Shown: piece after piece, positions 7,367 through 14,012 of the stretch
Layout of the letters: each line of letters opens with the position of its first letter
Numbering within the stretch: the stretch's first letter is position 1
IMG/VR virus record: IMGVR_UViG_3300021370_000010
Span: 1-23,912 of that record
Direction: 5' to 3' (one strand)
Origin: a virus
Length of the DNA: 23,912 bases
Position numbers and translations under genes: made by a program
The notes under the pieces: model-generated
The model's database searches: none
What the model saw: only the letters and a program-made list of their open reading frames with translations
Told to the model about the DNA's origin: nothing

Positions 7367-7901
7367 CACCGCCTAGGTCTTCGTTGGTTGGCGCAGAATT
7401 GCTACGCTTAGACTTCGAAGCGACAAAGCCACCTTCGACAGCGTCGAGGCCGTCATCCTCATCGTCATAACTGCCATCACTTAGTTCGATGATTTGCACT
7501 TTGTTTAAGTTGAGATTGATGCCTCGATTCACTTTCGACATCTCCCACTCGCCTATAGTCCCTACGCACTTGAGACGAGATCCAGAGTGTATTTGCGGAG
7601 CATCGGCAAAGTGGATGGGCGTCGTAGCCGCATCGACGAACTTGGGCTCATACTTAGTCTTCATCGTGAAGATTACGTCGCCAGTCTCGTCATCGACTTT
7701 GAAAGGCATCTTAAGACTATCTAGGCTCTTTGGCCCAAATGCATCTGTGCCAGCCTCGCGACACATAGCCATCAGTGGCTTTGCATCTTCGTGCGACATA
7801 ATTAGCCCAGTTTTATACTTATCATCTAGGTCGTCAGCTTGCGTCAAACGGGGGTAACGAGCGCGACCCTCGTTTGTCCTAAAGTTTATCTTGGTAGCCA
7901 T
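7332..7901 (-). CDS. Single-stranded DNA-binding protein, T7 gp2.5-like
   Basis: A 189-residue protein placed between RNAP and endonuclease I exactly where T7 carries gp2.5. The body (about 1-135) contains MSHEDAKPLMAMC, DVIFTMKTKYEPKF and SRLKCVGTIGEWEMSKVNRG, consistent with the OB-fold SSB of this group. The C-terminal tail is strongly acidic and ends PDDDLSDF; an acidic tail with a terminal Phe is the gp2.5 signature for contacting DNA polymerase and primase-helicase. ATG 7901 is preceded by AAAGGAA. A 24-bp repeat shared with the integrase leader and a perfect small hairpin lie just upstream, making this the likely head of the replication transcript. Confidence 0.9.
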   Translation of the reverse strand: MATKINFRTNEGRARYPRLTQADDLDDKYKTGLIMSHEDAKPLMAMCREAGTDAFGPKSLDSLKMPFKVDDETGDVIFTMKTKYEPKFVDAATTPIHFADAPQIHSGSRLKCVGTIGEWEMSKVNRGINLNLNKVQIIELSDGSYDDEDDGLDAVEGGFVASKSKRSNSAPTNEDLGGDGIPDDDLSDF

Positions 7902-7919
7902 GATCGTGGGTTCCTTTCG

Positions 7920-7935
7920 CAGACATTGGTGTCTG
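7920..7935 (-). promoter_or_regulatory. Perfect 6-bp hairpin in SSB leader
   Basis: CAGACA and TGTCTG pair around a CCAA loop, between the 24-bp repeat (7937-7960) and the SSB ribosome binding site. A hairpin right after a putative start site could stabilise the 5' end of the replication mRNA; the placement is seen, the function inferred. Confidence 0.45.
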
Positions 7936-7936
7936 T

Positions 7937-7960
7937 AGCGGTACCCACAATTCAAGGTTG
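7937..7960 (-). repeat. 24-bp repeat, copy 1 (putative phage promoter) before SSB
   Basis: On the minus strand the conserved core is GAATTGTGGGTACCGCT. The full 24-bp match with 11962-11985 is 22 of 24, with 17 consecutive identical bases. Both copies are intergenic, in the same orientation, and upstream of early genes, so a promoter for the phage RNA polymerase is the leading explanation. I found no third copy by eye. Confidence 0.6.
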
Positions 7961-7968
7961 TCGAGTGA

Positions 7969-9786
7969 TCAACTAAAGCAGTAGCGGCTTTCGAGCACTC
8001 CGTTGATGTCTAAGTCGCCTTTGACAGGCATAGGTGTCTCAAGCTTGGCATCAGCATTGGCTAGCTGCTCTCGCACCTCGGTCTCAAGTTTCTCAAAGAA
8101 GCAAGAGCCACCATAAATATCGACGAAGACCTGCCGTACTAAGTGATACATTGTGTCAGTGTCGGCAGCTTGGGTCGCGAATGAGTCGTGGATCATAAAG
8201 AAGTCTGTGATGCCTTTGTCCAACATCGCGCAGATCGTCAGCGCCATGTGTGCTGCGTCAGCGGCATGTATGAGATTTGGACTTACAGCATTGGATGCCT
8301 TGCGACTGTCAATCTCGCCGTGCTTATCTTCGACCATTGTTATCTGGGACCGCTTGTAGATCTTTGCTTCCCTGTCCCAAAGAAACACGCGCACCCTCAT
8401 ACGCTTGGTCTTTTGATAACGCTGAAACACCGGAAAGCCAGAGGCTGATGTCGAGCGCATAACCTTGTTCTCTTTGCTCAATGCCTCTGAAAGTCCGCGC
8501 AGATAATCCATTGCTCCTGAGACAGACTTGAGTGTCTCCCTGATCGTCTCGTACTGGATGTTCGCAAGGTACCGAGCAGCGTCTCGCTGGACATGGTCAT
8601 CGCCAAAGGGGTGCTTCTTGATCTCCCTGTACGCAGCTTTGCGCTCAAGTGGGACCATGAAATCTTCCATTAGCTGGTCGTACATTCCGTTTTGATTGCT
8701 GCTATAGCCGAAGGTCATTGTGGACCTTTTGCAGACCGTGCGCGTGATGCCAAAGTCCAGCCACAACCTTGCGAGGTCGCCAAGCGTCGGCGTGTAGCCA
8801 CGCTCGATCACGTTGCCATCCCTGTCGGTCTTGATAGCGTAGGGCAGCGTCTTGTCACTCGTCAGGTCTTGCTTGACGCGCTCTTCGACCGCCTTGGCTA
8901 CGACCGCATAAACATCCTGACAGGCGTCGTCAGGAACTAAGTTGACGAGGTATCCATCGACAGCGTTAAGGGTGGCGGCAGCATAGTGCTGAGTGCCTGA
9001 GTTTGTACCGTCCAAGCTCGGAGGCAAGTGACACACGTAGCCTGCGCCGTGATCGCAGTACTCAGCGTAAACCACGCAAGCAGCCAAGAACTGGAACGGC
9101 TTATCGGCGCGAGACCAGTCACCAAAGCTGGCTTTGTAATCCTCGGCGCAAGCAATGAGTTGATCGTGGTTTTCATCGACCCAAGCTACGCGGTCCTCGA
9201 AAGACTTCTTGCTGATTTTGTCAAAGTCACCGCAGTTGGCGAGGTGGACCTTGATCCACTTCGGATCTGTGACGGCCTTGCCCCGAGCAAACTGAAACAT
9301 CGCTTTGATGTGGTCAGCGCGGTGGTAATTGAACGTCGAGAGCATGTACATGCGGCCGCGGAAGTCCATGTTCCACGGGGTGTAGAACTGGTCGTAAGAT
9401 TGCATATCTCGCGCAGTCTTAAGGTCGCTGTTCATACAGTGGCGGTTTGCCACGACCTCCCGACGCTTTAAGTGCCACTTGCGTAAACCAGCGCGATGCT
9501 GAGACTTGACCTTGTCGCCCAGGCCTTCGTAGTCGTCGGGTAACACAGGTCGCGCAGGTGCTTCGGCTGCTGGGAAATTAGAGAACATCTTGGCCTCGTC
9601 CCAGCACCATTGTACCGCATCGACCACAGTGTCGTTTATTTTAAGCGGTGTTGCTTGTAGGGCATTGACAGCCCTTACGTAAGCTGGTGCCTTTGCTTCG
9701 ATGCTTCGATGCGGCCATGTCGGCCTCGACGGCGCGTCTCTGAGCGCCGGTAGCACCGCGTACCAAGTTGATGTCACCGCCTGCAC
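7969..9786 (-). CDS. Single-subunit phage RNA polymerase, catalytic part (frame-shifted from N-terminal part)
   Basis: The palm and fingers of a T7-type RNA polymerase, which transcribes phage genes independently of the host enzyme. Visible motifs: YTPWNMDFRGRMYMLSTFN (matches T7 YNMDWRGRVY), LDGTNSGTQHY with the first catalytic Asp, RTVCKRSTMTFGYSS (fingers Lys and Tyr), and MIHDSFAT with the second catalytic Asp. All catalytic residues are present. The frame upstream is closed by TAA at 9787-9789; the GTG at 9786 is only an open-frame start, and real homology begins near AKAPAYVRAVNALQ (about 9640-9690). The N-terminal domain lies in another frame (9641-10783). If the two were joined the protein would be about 937 residues, near the T7 size (883). 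Confidence 0.93.
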   Translation of the reverse strand: MQAVTSTWYAVLPALRDAPSRPTWPHRSIEAKAPAYVRAVNALQATPLKINDTVVDAVQWCWDEAKMFSNFPAAEAPARPVLPDDYEGLGDKVKSQHRAGLRKWHLKRREVVANRHCMNSDLKTARDMQSYDQFYTPWNMDFRGRMYMLSTFNYHRADHIKAMFQFARGKAVTDPKWIKVHLANCGDFDKISKKSFEDRVAWVDENHDQLIACAEDYKASFGDWSRADKPFQFLAACVVYAEYCDHGAGYVCHLPPSLDGTNSGTQHYAAATLNAVDGYLVNLVPDDACQDVYAVVAKAVEERVKQDLTSDKTLPYAIKTDRDGNVIERGYTPTLGDLARLWLDFGITRTVCKRSTMTFGYSSNQNGMYDQLMEDFMVPLERKAAYREIKKHPFGDDHVQRDAARYLANIQYETIRETLKSVSGAMDYLRGLSEALSKENKVMRSTSASGFPVFQRYQKTKRMRVRVFLWDREAKIYKRSQITMVEDKHGEIDSRKASNAVSPNLIHAADAAHMALTICAMLDKGITDFFMIHDSFATQAADTDTMYHLVRQVFVDIYGGSCFFEKLETEVREQLANADAKLETPMPVKGDLDINGVLESRYCFS

Positions 9787-10783
9787 TTAGGTCCGTGAGG
9801 TAGCCGCCATCGGTAAACGTCGTCCAAGGGATCGGTGGTACGACCATAGGCTGGTATACTGGGGCCATCCACCGAGCATCCATGTCGTTGTCTTCCAAGA
9901 GTTGCCGAGCCTCGGGTGTCAGATCGATGAACCGCTTCGACTTCGTTGCCGACACATATTCGGTCGTGACTTGGAAGATATCAGTGCTGCTGAGCACGCT
10001 GTTGATCACAAAGGTGCCAATGACAGCGCGGTCTTTCTTTCGCAGCTTAGAGTGCGAGGCCAGCATAGCCGAAGGTCTGTAGCCCTCCTTGGTAGCAATG
10101 TGTCTGATGGCCTTCTGACGGTACCTCAGTGCGCTGTGAGCTTTAGTGACCTGCGCCTCAACCCGCTTCGCCATGACCTTGTCAAAGGCAAGGAACTCAG
10201 CCCACCACGCTTGGTGCTCGATAGCTTTGGAAATGCGAAAGCCAATGCTGTCTATGCCTGACGTGAGTGATCCTTGAGAGCCTACTGCGTCCATCATGGT
10301 GCTTAGACCTATAAACGCCAAGGTCTCAGGTGCGTCTATGTCTTTAGCTATCTTCACCCAAAGCGGAGGCGCACCGGCTCCTGCAATAGCCTGGCGCAAG
10401 CTGTCTTGGATTGCCTGCGCTACGTGGCCGACAACGCCTTCGATCAATCTGTGGGGTTCGTTTGCTTTAGAGTACGCTGCGACACCTGTCAGGTTGCCGT
10501 CTTGATCGTACTTCGCTCCTGCCTGTGATGCCTGCCTGCTGATGTATCTGTCGTGACCTTCGTCGGCCATCTGTTGTTCCCGTGCAACTTGGATATCGAA
10601 GAGAGGGGCTGGTGGGGCTTTGTTTGGGTTAAGCCATGACGAGACTGGTGCCACGCCGACGCTGCCTTGGCCGACGTTTCCTTCGAGAGCCGGTGCTACA
10701 ATGTTAGCATCTTCCCACGCTTTGACGTCCTTTGACCATCCTTGATGCGAGGTGTCGCCGGTCCTTTGATAATCGTTAACCAT
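9641..10783 (-). CDS. Single-subunit phage RNA polymerase, N-terminal part (ends in frame break)
   Basis: The N-terminal domain of the RNA polymerase. The start at ATG 10783 has GGGAGA 7 nt upstream and follows the integrase stop by 17 nt. The sequence runs through QQMADEGHDRYISRQ, an RLIEGVVGHVAQAIQD segment, WWAEFLAFDKVMAKRV and PIPWTTFTDGGYLTDL, the last corresponding to PWTGITGGGYW in T7 RNAP. Sense continues to about LVRGATGAQRRAVEADMAA, after which the frame gives SKHRSKGTSLRKGCQC and a stop at 9641 while the homologous sequence continues in the +1 frame. The shift must lie between 9641 and 9789 and most likely at the tandem repeat 9695-9712. Real frameshift, slippage variant or sequence error cannot be told apart here. 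Confidence 0.9.
   Translation of the reverse strand: MVNDYQRTGDTSHQGWSKDVKAWEDANIVAPALEGNVGQGSVGVAPVSSWLNPNKAPPAPLFDIQVAREQQMADEGHDRYISRQASQAGAKYDQDGNLTGVAAYSKANEPHRLIEGVVGHVAQAIQDSLRQAIAGAGAPPLWVKIAKDIDAPETLAFIGLSTMMDAVGSQGSLTSGIDSIGFRISKAIEHQAWWAEFLAFDKVMAKRVEAQVTKAHSALRYRQKAIRHIATKEGYRPSAMLASHSKLRKKDRAVIGTFVINSVLSSTDIFQVTTEYVSATKSKRFIDLTPEARQLLEDNDMDARWMAPVYQPMVVPPIPWTTFTDGGYLTDLSAGGDINLVRGATGAQRRAVEADMAASKHRSKGTSLRKGCQCPTSNTA
9695..9712 (-). repeat. 8-bp tandem repeat at the RNA polymerase frame break
   Basis: ATCGAAGC is repeated twice, with a partial extra GC, on the minus strand. Adding one more 8-bp copy would put the N-terminal and catalytic parts of RNAP in one frame (reading MAASKHRSIEAKAPAYV); removing one copy would instead run into a stop. 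This makes loss of one of three copies by slippage, or collapse in assembly, a specific explanation for the broken frame. Confidence 0.75.
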
Positions 10784-10799
10784 GTTACTATCTCCCGTT

Positions 10800-11744
10800 T
10801 TATGTGTTTCTGCTATTGTTGCTAAACCTTCTTCCCATTTGAGCGCCGACATCCGCCGCCGCGTCTCCCTTGATATGCACGTAACCGTCGGTGGTCTTGA
10901 GCGACTTATGCCCTAGGAGACGTGCGATAAGTATCGTGTTGATCTGCAGATCATTTGCCATCGTACTAGCCGCTGTGTGCCGCAGACTGTGAAAGACAAA
11001 CGATGTATCATTTGGTGCGATGGCCTGACGTGCGGCCCTCATAGCGTCGTAAAACGGATGTTCGCGGAAGTGCAAAGCAGGCCGATTGTCGAGCTTTGCT
11101 AAAGCCTCAAGCACCGCGCCGTTGGCAGGCACACGCCGGTCATCGCCGTTCTTGGTTTGCTCTAGCACCAGCCACGCACCGTTTTCATCGTGTTCGATGT
11201 TGTCGGGATCGAGGGACCGTATCTCGCCGAGACGCATGCCTGTGTTGATGCCTATGATGACAAACTCTCGCACAAAGCGGTAGTCTTCTGGCAGGTTGTT
11301 CGTCCCTCTGCACAACTCTCTCGGCCAATCTAAGAACTTAAGCAAAGCATCCAACTCGCGGTCACTCAGGAACCGGCGCTTGTGCTGCTCATGCTTACCA
11401 ATCTTACGGAACTTAACGCGGGGTGCCTGCTGTATGAGACCCATTTCTTCCGCGTGTTTAAAGACAGCAGACAGACAGGCGACGTACCGATTCGTTGTTG
11501 CTGGTGAACATCCATTGGGCTTTCGCGGCGTCTGCTCAGTTTCAATATGAGCCATGAACTCATAGATATGCTGAGATCTGAAAGAGTCAAGTAATTGACT
11601 TCCGTAGTCAGAGAAGGCGCAGAACCTCCGCATCTTCGCGAGGGACTTCTTTTCGTGAGGCCCGTTGCCCCAAATGATACGTGAGTGCGTGGCAACGAAG
11701 TCTGCTATCGTAACAGTTGATTTACGTGCGTTGACATTGGTCAT
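10800..11744 (-). CDS. int: Tyrosine-type site-specific integrase
   Basis: A 314-residue phage integrase. The N-terminal SAM-like core-binding domain (about 10-110) contains TNRYVACLSAVFKHAEEMGLI, and the catalytic domain follows. The catalytic set is visible: R171 (TGMRLGEIRSL), K198 (EQTKNGDDRR), H252 and R255 (HSLRHTAAS), H279 (LLGHKSLKTT) and the nucleophile Y288 (DGYVHI). The start at 11744 has GGGAG 8 nt upstream and a GGTTGGGAGACC leader; the open frame extends another 79 codons upstream but into the repeat and attP-like region, so the longer form is not favoured. It lies directly before RNAP, the same order as in some T7-like cyanophages and pelagiphages, and indicates that the phage can be temperate. 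Confidence 0.97.
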   Translation of the reverse strand: MTNVNARKSTVTIADFVATHSRIIWGNGPHEKKSLAKMRRFCAFSDYGSQLLDSFRSQHIYEFMAHIETEQTPRKPNGCSPATTNRYVACLSAVFKHAEEMGLIQQAPRVKFRKIGKHEQHKRRFLSDRELDALLKFLDWPRELCRGTNNLPEDYRFVREFVIIGINTGMRLGEIRSLDPDNIEHDENGAWLVLEQTKNGDDRRVPANGAVLEALAKLDNRPALHFREHPFYDAMRAARQAIAPNDTSFVFHSLRHTAASTMANDLQINTILIARLLGHKSLKTTDGYVHIKGDAAADVGAQMGRRFSNNSRNT

Positions 11745-11749
11745 ATCGT

Positions 11750-11761
11750 GGTCTCCCAACC
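11750..11761 (-). promoter_or_regulatory. GGTTGGGAGACC leader motif before integrase
   Basis: Identical over 12 bases to the motif before primase-helicase at 6324-6335. Here it is preceded by AACACTG; in the polymerase leader GACACTTA precedes GTTGGGAGA at equal spacing. The CACT-5 nt-GGGAGA arrangement loosely recalls T7-family promoters, but GGGAG also serves as the ribosome binding site. Confidence 0.5.
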
Positions 11762-11829
11762 CAGTGTTAATCTGAGAGGCCCAATATATACTAATGTTTT
11801 CAACAACTTCCGCTGCGTGCGTCTCCGCG

Positions 11830-11862
11830 AGGGAGTTACAGTCCCCTGCCACACCTTGCGGC
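11830..11862 (-). other. tRNA-like D-arm plus anticodon arm (Tyr-like GUA), possible attP core
   Basis: On the minus strand GCC and GGC close a 9-nt loop containing GG (D-arm-like). Then comes a single A, then a 5-bp stem GGGGA/TCCCT (one G-U) with the 7-nt loop CTGTAAC, which would present anticodon GUA. U8, A14, a T-arm and acceptor stem are not evident, so this is not a functional tRNA. Integrases often recombine inside tRNA genes, and this could be the shared core. Chance resemblance remains possible. Confidence 0.35.
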
Positions 11863-11961
11863 CTGTCGCCCATCAATAGTATACATGGGTCCAGCCCTGT
11901 ATTTGCGTAGATAATCGTGCGTCTCAGAGATTGCAAGTGTTTTCTTTGATCCAGTGCTAAC

Positions 11962-11985
11962 AGCGGTACCCACAATTCCAAGTTG
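11962..11985 (-). repeat. 24-bp repeat, copy 2 (putative phage promoter) before integrase
   Basis: The second copy of the GAATTGTGGGTACCGCT repeat, 22 of 24 identical to 7937-7960. It lies about 220 nt upstream of the integrase start and adjoins the 11-12-bp direct repeats. The two copies bracket the integrase-RNAP block. Confidence 0.6.
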
Positions 11986-12014
11986 TAAGTAAAGTTGTAC
12001 GTAAAGTTGTACGT
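11980..12014. repeat. Three short direct repeats (integrase arm-site candidates)
   Basis: Plus strand AAGTTGTAAGT (11980-11990) followed by two identical AAAGTTGTACGT units (11991-12002, 12003-12014). Spacing of one helical turn suits multiple protein binding. Beside an integrase gene, arm-type integrase sites are the natural reading; repressor operators are the alternative. Confidence 0.6.
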
Positions 12015-12052
12015 GTCGGGGTCGCGCTTTTGATGTCCCCTGCGCCAAGTTG

Positions 12053-12076
12053 AAAAAACACCGATACTAGTCGGTG
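12053..12076 (-). terminator. Intrinsic terminator closing the late/lysis operon
   Basis: On the minus strand CACCGA and TCGGTG pair around CTAGTA and are followed by six Ts. It starts 15 nt after the last lysis-region stop codon (12091). It separates the structural/lysis transcript from the integrase-early transcript. Confidence 0.88.
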
Positions 12077-12090
12077 CTTAAGCTTTAGTA

Positions 12091-12306
12091 TTATAATGCG
12101 ACATCGTCTTTAAGATCATTCGGTCCCCACATTATGCAGCGGGCTCCTGCGATCTTCGAGTTAGGATACGTGCGGACAAGGTGCGGGATGCCCACTTCGG
12201 CAAAGTTTTCAATGCATTCTTCCTCGGTTGCGAAAGCTGGACCCCCGCCGCTCACGCAGCTAGGGGTCGGTAGGGCTGTGCAGACAAGCACTATGGCGGT
12301 CCACAT
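12091..12306 (-). CDS. Small exported protein, unknown function
   Basis: A 71-residue protein starting in a TGATG overlap with the endolysin stop, so it is translationally coupled. The N-terminal hydrophobic stretch TAIVLVCTALPTPSC looks like a signal peptide or lipoprotein-type signal, leaving a short domain with Cys residues (EEECIENF, ARCIMW) that could form a disulphide. Its place right after the endolysin and before the terminator would suit a small spanin-like or lysis accessory factor, but no family is recognised. Confidence 0.7.
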   Translation of the reverse strand: MWTAIVLVCTALPTPSCVSGGGPAFATEEECIENFAEVGIPHLVRTYPNSKIAGARCIMWGPNDLKDDVAL

Positions 12307-12845
12307 CAGTTAGATCCCTCTGCAGCCATCTTGAGTGCCTGGTCGCGGGTCTCGTCGTTTCGGCGTAGCCATCCTCTGCCATAGCGATCAAAGTCGCTTA
12401 GGCGGCGATAGAAAGCCTCACGTTGTTTGTGTACATTGTTGATCGTCAACATGGCATCCTCTTTGTCTAGTAAAGCGAGTGTCTTGGGACCAATGACACC
12501 ATCAGGAGAGGCACCGCAGGCCTTTTGCATCGCACGGCTCGGGCGCTTGGCTCCTGAGTTTACACACCAGTCAAACGCGGACCAATCGAGGCCTGCCTTG
12601 AGTTCATCGCCCTTCACAGCGTCCCAATACCAAGCACGATACATCTCGCCGATATCTTTGGGTTCTAGTGCCCTCATTGTGTCGTGGTCGGCGGGCTTAC
12701 CAGTCCACTTTTCCCAGACGGCTGAAGTCACACCCAACATGGTTGAGCCACCGTTCCTGTTGCCACGGTCGTGGGGATCTGAGGTAAAGCCGCCTTCGTG
12801 TTCGAGTAACATTTCAAGGCAGTGATCGAAGTTCTCAATTGTCAT
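12306..12845 (-). CDS. Endolysin, glycoside hydrolase 108-type muramidase
   Basis: A 179-residue peptidoglycan hydrolase. The N-terminal catalytic domain begins with HEGGFTSDPHDRGN, in which E17 is the expected catalytic glutamate of the GH108 (DUF847) family, followed by the GVT element and WYWDAVKGDEL. The central FDWCVNSGAKRPSRAMQKACG and DGVIGPKTLALL correspond to the C-terminal peptidoglycan-binding part of the family (PG_binding_3-like). No signal peptide is seen, consistent with release through the holin encoded two genes upstream. AAAGAGAG precedes the ATG at 12845, which lies 11 nt inside the preceding 45-codon ORF. Confidence 0.93.
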   Translation of the reverse strand: MTIENFDHCLEMLLEHEGGFTSDPHDRGNRNGGSTMLGVTSAVWEKWTGKPADHDTMRALEPKDIGEMYRAWYWDAVKGDELKAGLDWSAFDWCVNSGAKRPSRAMQKACGASPDGVIGPKTLALLDKEDAMLTINNVHKQREAFYRRLSDFDRYGRGWLRRNDETRDQALKMAAEGSN

Positions 12846-12972
12846 CTTTGCTCTCTTTCTTTGAATTATGGATTAAGGCCGTTTGGTCGCGCACAAGACG
12901 TCTTTGCCGCTCAAGCTCTAGCCATTGGGCATCGATGTCATTAAGCGCGGGGAAGGGGACAACGACGTTCAT
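12835..12972 (-). CDS. 45-residue ORF between holin and endolysin
   Basis: A short ORF (MNVVVPFPALNDIDAQWLEL, then a charged helix ending KKESKDDN) that starts in an ATGA overlap with the holin stop and ends 11 nt inside the endolysin gene. The exact start-stop coupling on both sides argues that it is translated. The sequence is hydrophilic and helical, with no membrane segment. No function can be assigned; its place in the lysis cassette is the only hint. Confidence 0.6.
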   Translation of the reverse strand: MNVVVPFPALNDIDAQWLELERQRRLVRDQTALIHNSKKESKDDN

Positions 12973-13325
12973 TTCTTGCCGCCAAAGAACTTGCTGACCG
13001 CCCTGATGCCTAGTGAGCTTGCGACCACAGCGCCTAGGCTGACTTGGTACCAGTCTGGCATAGTGGACAAAGCAGCAAAGCCGTCATCGACAATCTTGCG
13101 CCCGCCTTCACCGCAGAAGGCTAGCAACATGGGTATACTGAATATCAATGTAATATATTCGTCGCGCCAGGAATGCTGAGTAGCCTTGATTGCCTCAAGA
13201 TCCCAGTCGATTTCTCCGGTAGATTGCTTGAGCTTGATCTGAGCATTGGCCTTCTGGATCGCGGTCTTGCCGTCAATGTAAGACGTCGCCAGCCCGCTTA
13301 CTGCGGAGACTATTGCGCCGATCAT
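12969..13325 (-). CDS. Holin, GTA 3-TM type
   Basis: A 118-residue membrane protein. It has an N-terminal weakly hydrophobic helix, a hydrophilic helix (AIQKANAQIKLKQSTGEIDWDLE), the hallmark SWRDEYITLIFSIPMLLAFCG segment, and a second membrane helix WYQVSLGAVVASSLGIRAV before a basic tail FFGGKK. The W-DE-hydrophobic-IP pattern matches the three-TM holin family first described in alphaproteobacterial gene transfer agents. The start overlaps the stop of the upstream membrane protein (ATGA). Location upstream of the endolysin supports the lysis role. Confidence 0.82.
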   Translation of the reverse strand: MIGAIVSAVSGLATSYIDGKTAIQKANAQIKLKQSTGEIDWDLEAIKATQHSWRDEYITLIFSIPMLLAFCGEGGRKIVDDGFAALSTMPDWYQVSLGAVVASSLGIRAVSKFFGGKK

Positions 13326-13522
13326 TTCTCATGTCCCAGCCAGACGGCAAAGCAGCCGCTAAGTGAGCCCATGCAGATGGATACGAGCGCTGATTGCTGT
13401 GTGTTTGGCTCGGGAATTTGCATAAACCAATGCACACTTTGGTAGGTCAATATCATGACACAGATCATCATTATGCGCGGCAAAAGCTTCCAAGCAAGTA
13501 TGCGCTCCATTGCTATAGTCAT
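13322..13522 (-). CDS. Small two-TM membrane protein
   Basis: A 66-residue protein with AAGGAG ahead of ATG 13522 (the open frame extends 30 nt further). It has two likely membrane helices: LLPRIMMICVMILTY and, near the C-terminus, VSICMGSLSGCFAVWLG. It ends in an ATGA overlap with the holin. It may be an accessory holin or antiholin; nothing but size, topology and position supports that. Confidence 0.7.
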   Translation of the reverse strand: MTIAMERILAWKLLPRIMMICVMILTYQSVHWFMQIPEPNTQQSALVSICMGSLSGCFAVWLGHEK

Positions 13523-13532
13523 ATGTCTCTCC

Positions 13533-13988
13533 TTATTGCATGGCCCAAACAACGAGGGCGATTATGGTGACGACGAGGATGCCGAGGATCAATGATGCTC
13601 CGACCGTCGCGGCGCTCTCCAGTTCCTCTTTGCGGACCTGAGCGGCACGGGCATCAGCGGCTGCTTTGTGCTTTGCGGCTAAGGCCTGCTCTTTCTGGAG
13701 CGAGACAACCTTCTGCCATACACCCCAATCCCAGCGGGCCATGATCAGTTGCTTGGCCGCTTCAATGGCCTCTTTTGCCAGCTCTTCTTGAATGACGATT
13801 TCTGTCGCTGATTGCCCTGTGGCCTTCGCTTGTCTTTTCTGCTGGCGTATTTGCTGAGCGCCGGTAAACAGGTTGTCTAGGTCAGTGGTGATCTGACTGA
13901 TGTCTTTGGCCGAGCCTATGGTGCTTTTGATGCCATCAATGCTGGCCTTGACCAGTGCTGCTCCCGCTAATATCTCGGCCACTGGCAT
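13533..13988 (-). CDS. Hypothetical protein with coiled coil and C-terminal membrane anchor
   Basis: A 151-residue protein of unknown function. It has an Ala-rich N-terminus (MPVAEILAGAALVKASIDG), a long helical middle rich in Gln, Lys, Glu and Ala (about 35-125), then one membrane helix (VGASLILGILVVTIIALVVW) and only three residues after it. The ATG at 13988 has AAGGA about 9 nt upstream. A tail-anchored coiled coil next to the holin could be a virion or lysis accessory; the N-out/C-in arrangement does not match a classical i-spanin, which has an N-terminal anchor. Confidence 0.75.
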   Translation of the reverse strand: MPVAEILAGAALVKASIDGIKSTIGSAKDISQITTDLDNLFTGAQQIRQQKRQAKATGQSATEIVIQEELAKEAIEAAKQLIMARWDWGVWQKVVSLQKEQALAAKHKAAADARAAQVRKEELESAATVGASLILGILVVTIIALVVWAMQ

Positions 13989-14012
13989 GGGCGTTGTTCC
14001 TTACTTCTATGC

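Larger units (their letters stand above)
11745..12090. other. Gene-free int leader, probable attP region
   Basis: The only stretch above 300 bases without a gene. In minus-strand order it holds the terminator after the lysis genes, the three 11-12-bp direct repeats, one 24-bp repeat copy, TATACT (11878-11883) as a possible host -10 element, a tRNA-like arm (11830-11862), an inverted ACAACTT (11803-11809, matching the AAGTTGT core of the direct repeats) and the integrase leader. Repeats of one short sequence on both sides of a tRNA-like segment beside an integrase gene is the expected shape of attP (arm-type sites around a core). No matching attB is available to prove it. Confidence 0.5.

Noticed and set aside
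9028-9471. 147-codon plus-strand ORF
   Set aside because: Antisense to the catalytic part of RNA polymerase.
9641-9786. A second intron or intein splitting RNA polymerase
   Set aside because: The two parts overlap instead of being separated; there is no room for an insert, and a change of 1 nt (mod 3) explains the break.
11830-11862. A complete tRNA gene
   Set aside because: Only D-arm and anticodon-arm-like elements are present; no acceptor pairing, T-arm, U8 or CCA end.
11745-11981. 79-codon N-terminal extension of the integrase frame
   Set aside because: Runs through the tRNA-like arm and putative promoter sequence, with no domain character; the start at 11744 has a good ribosome binding site and a normal family length.
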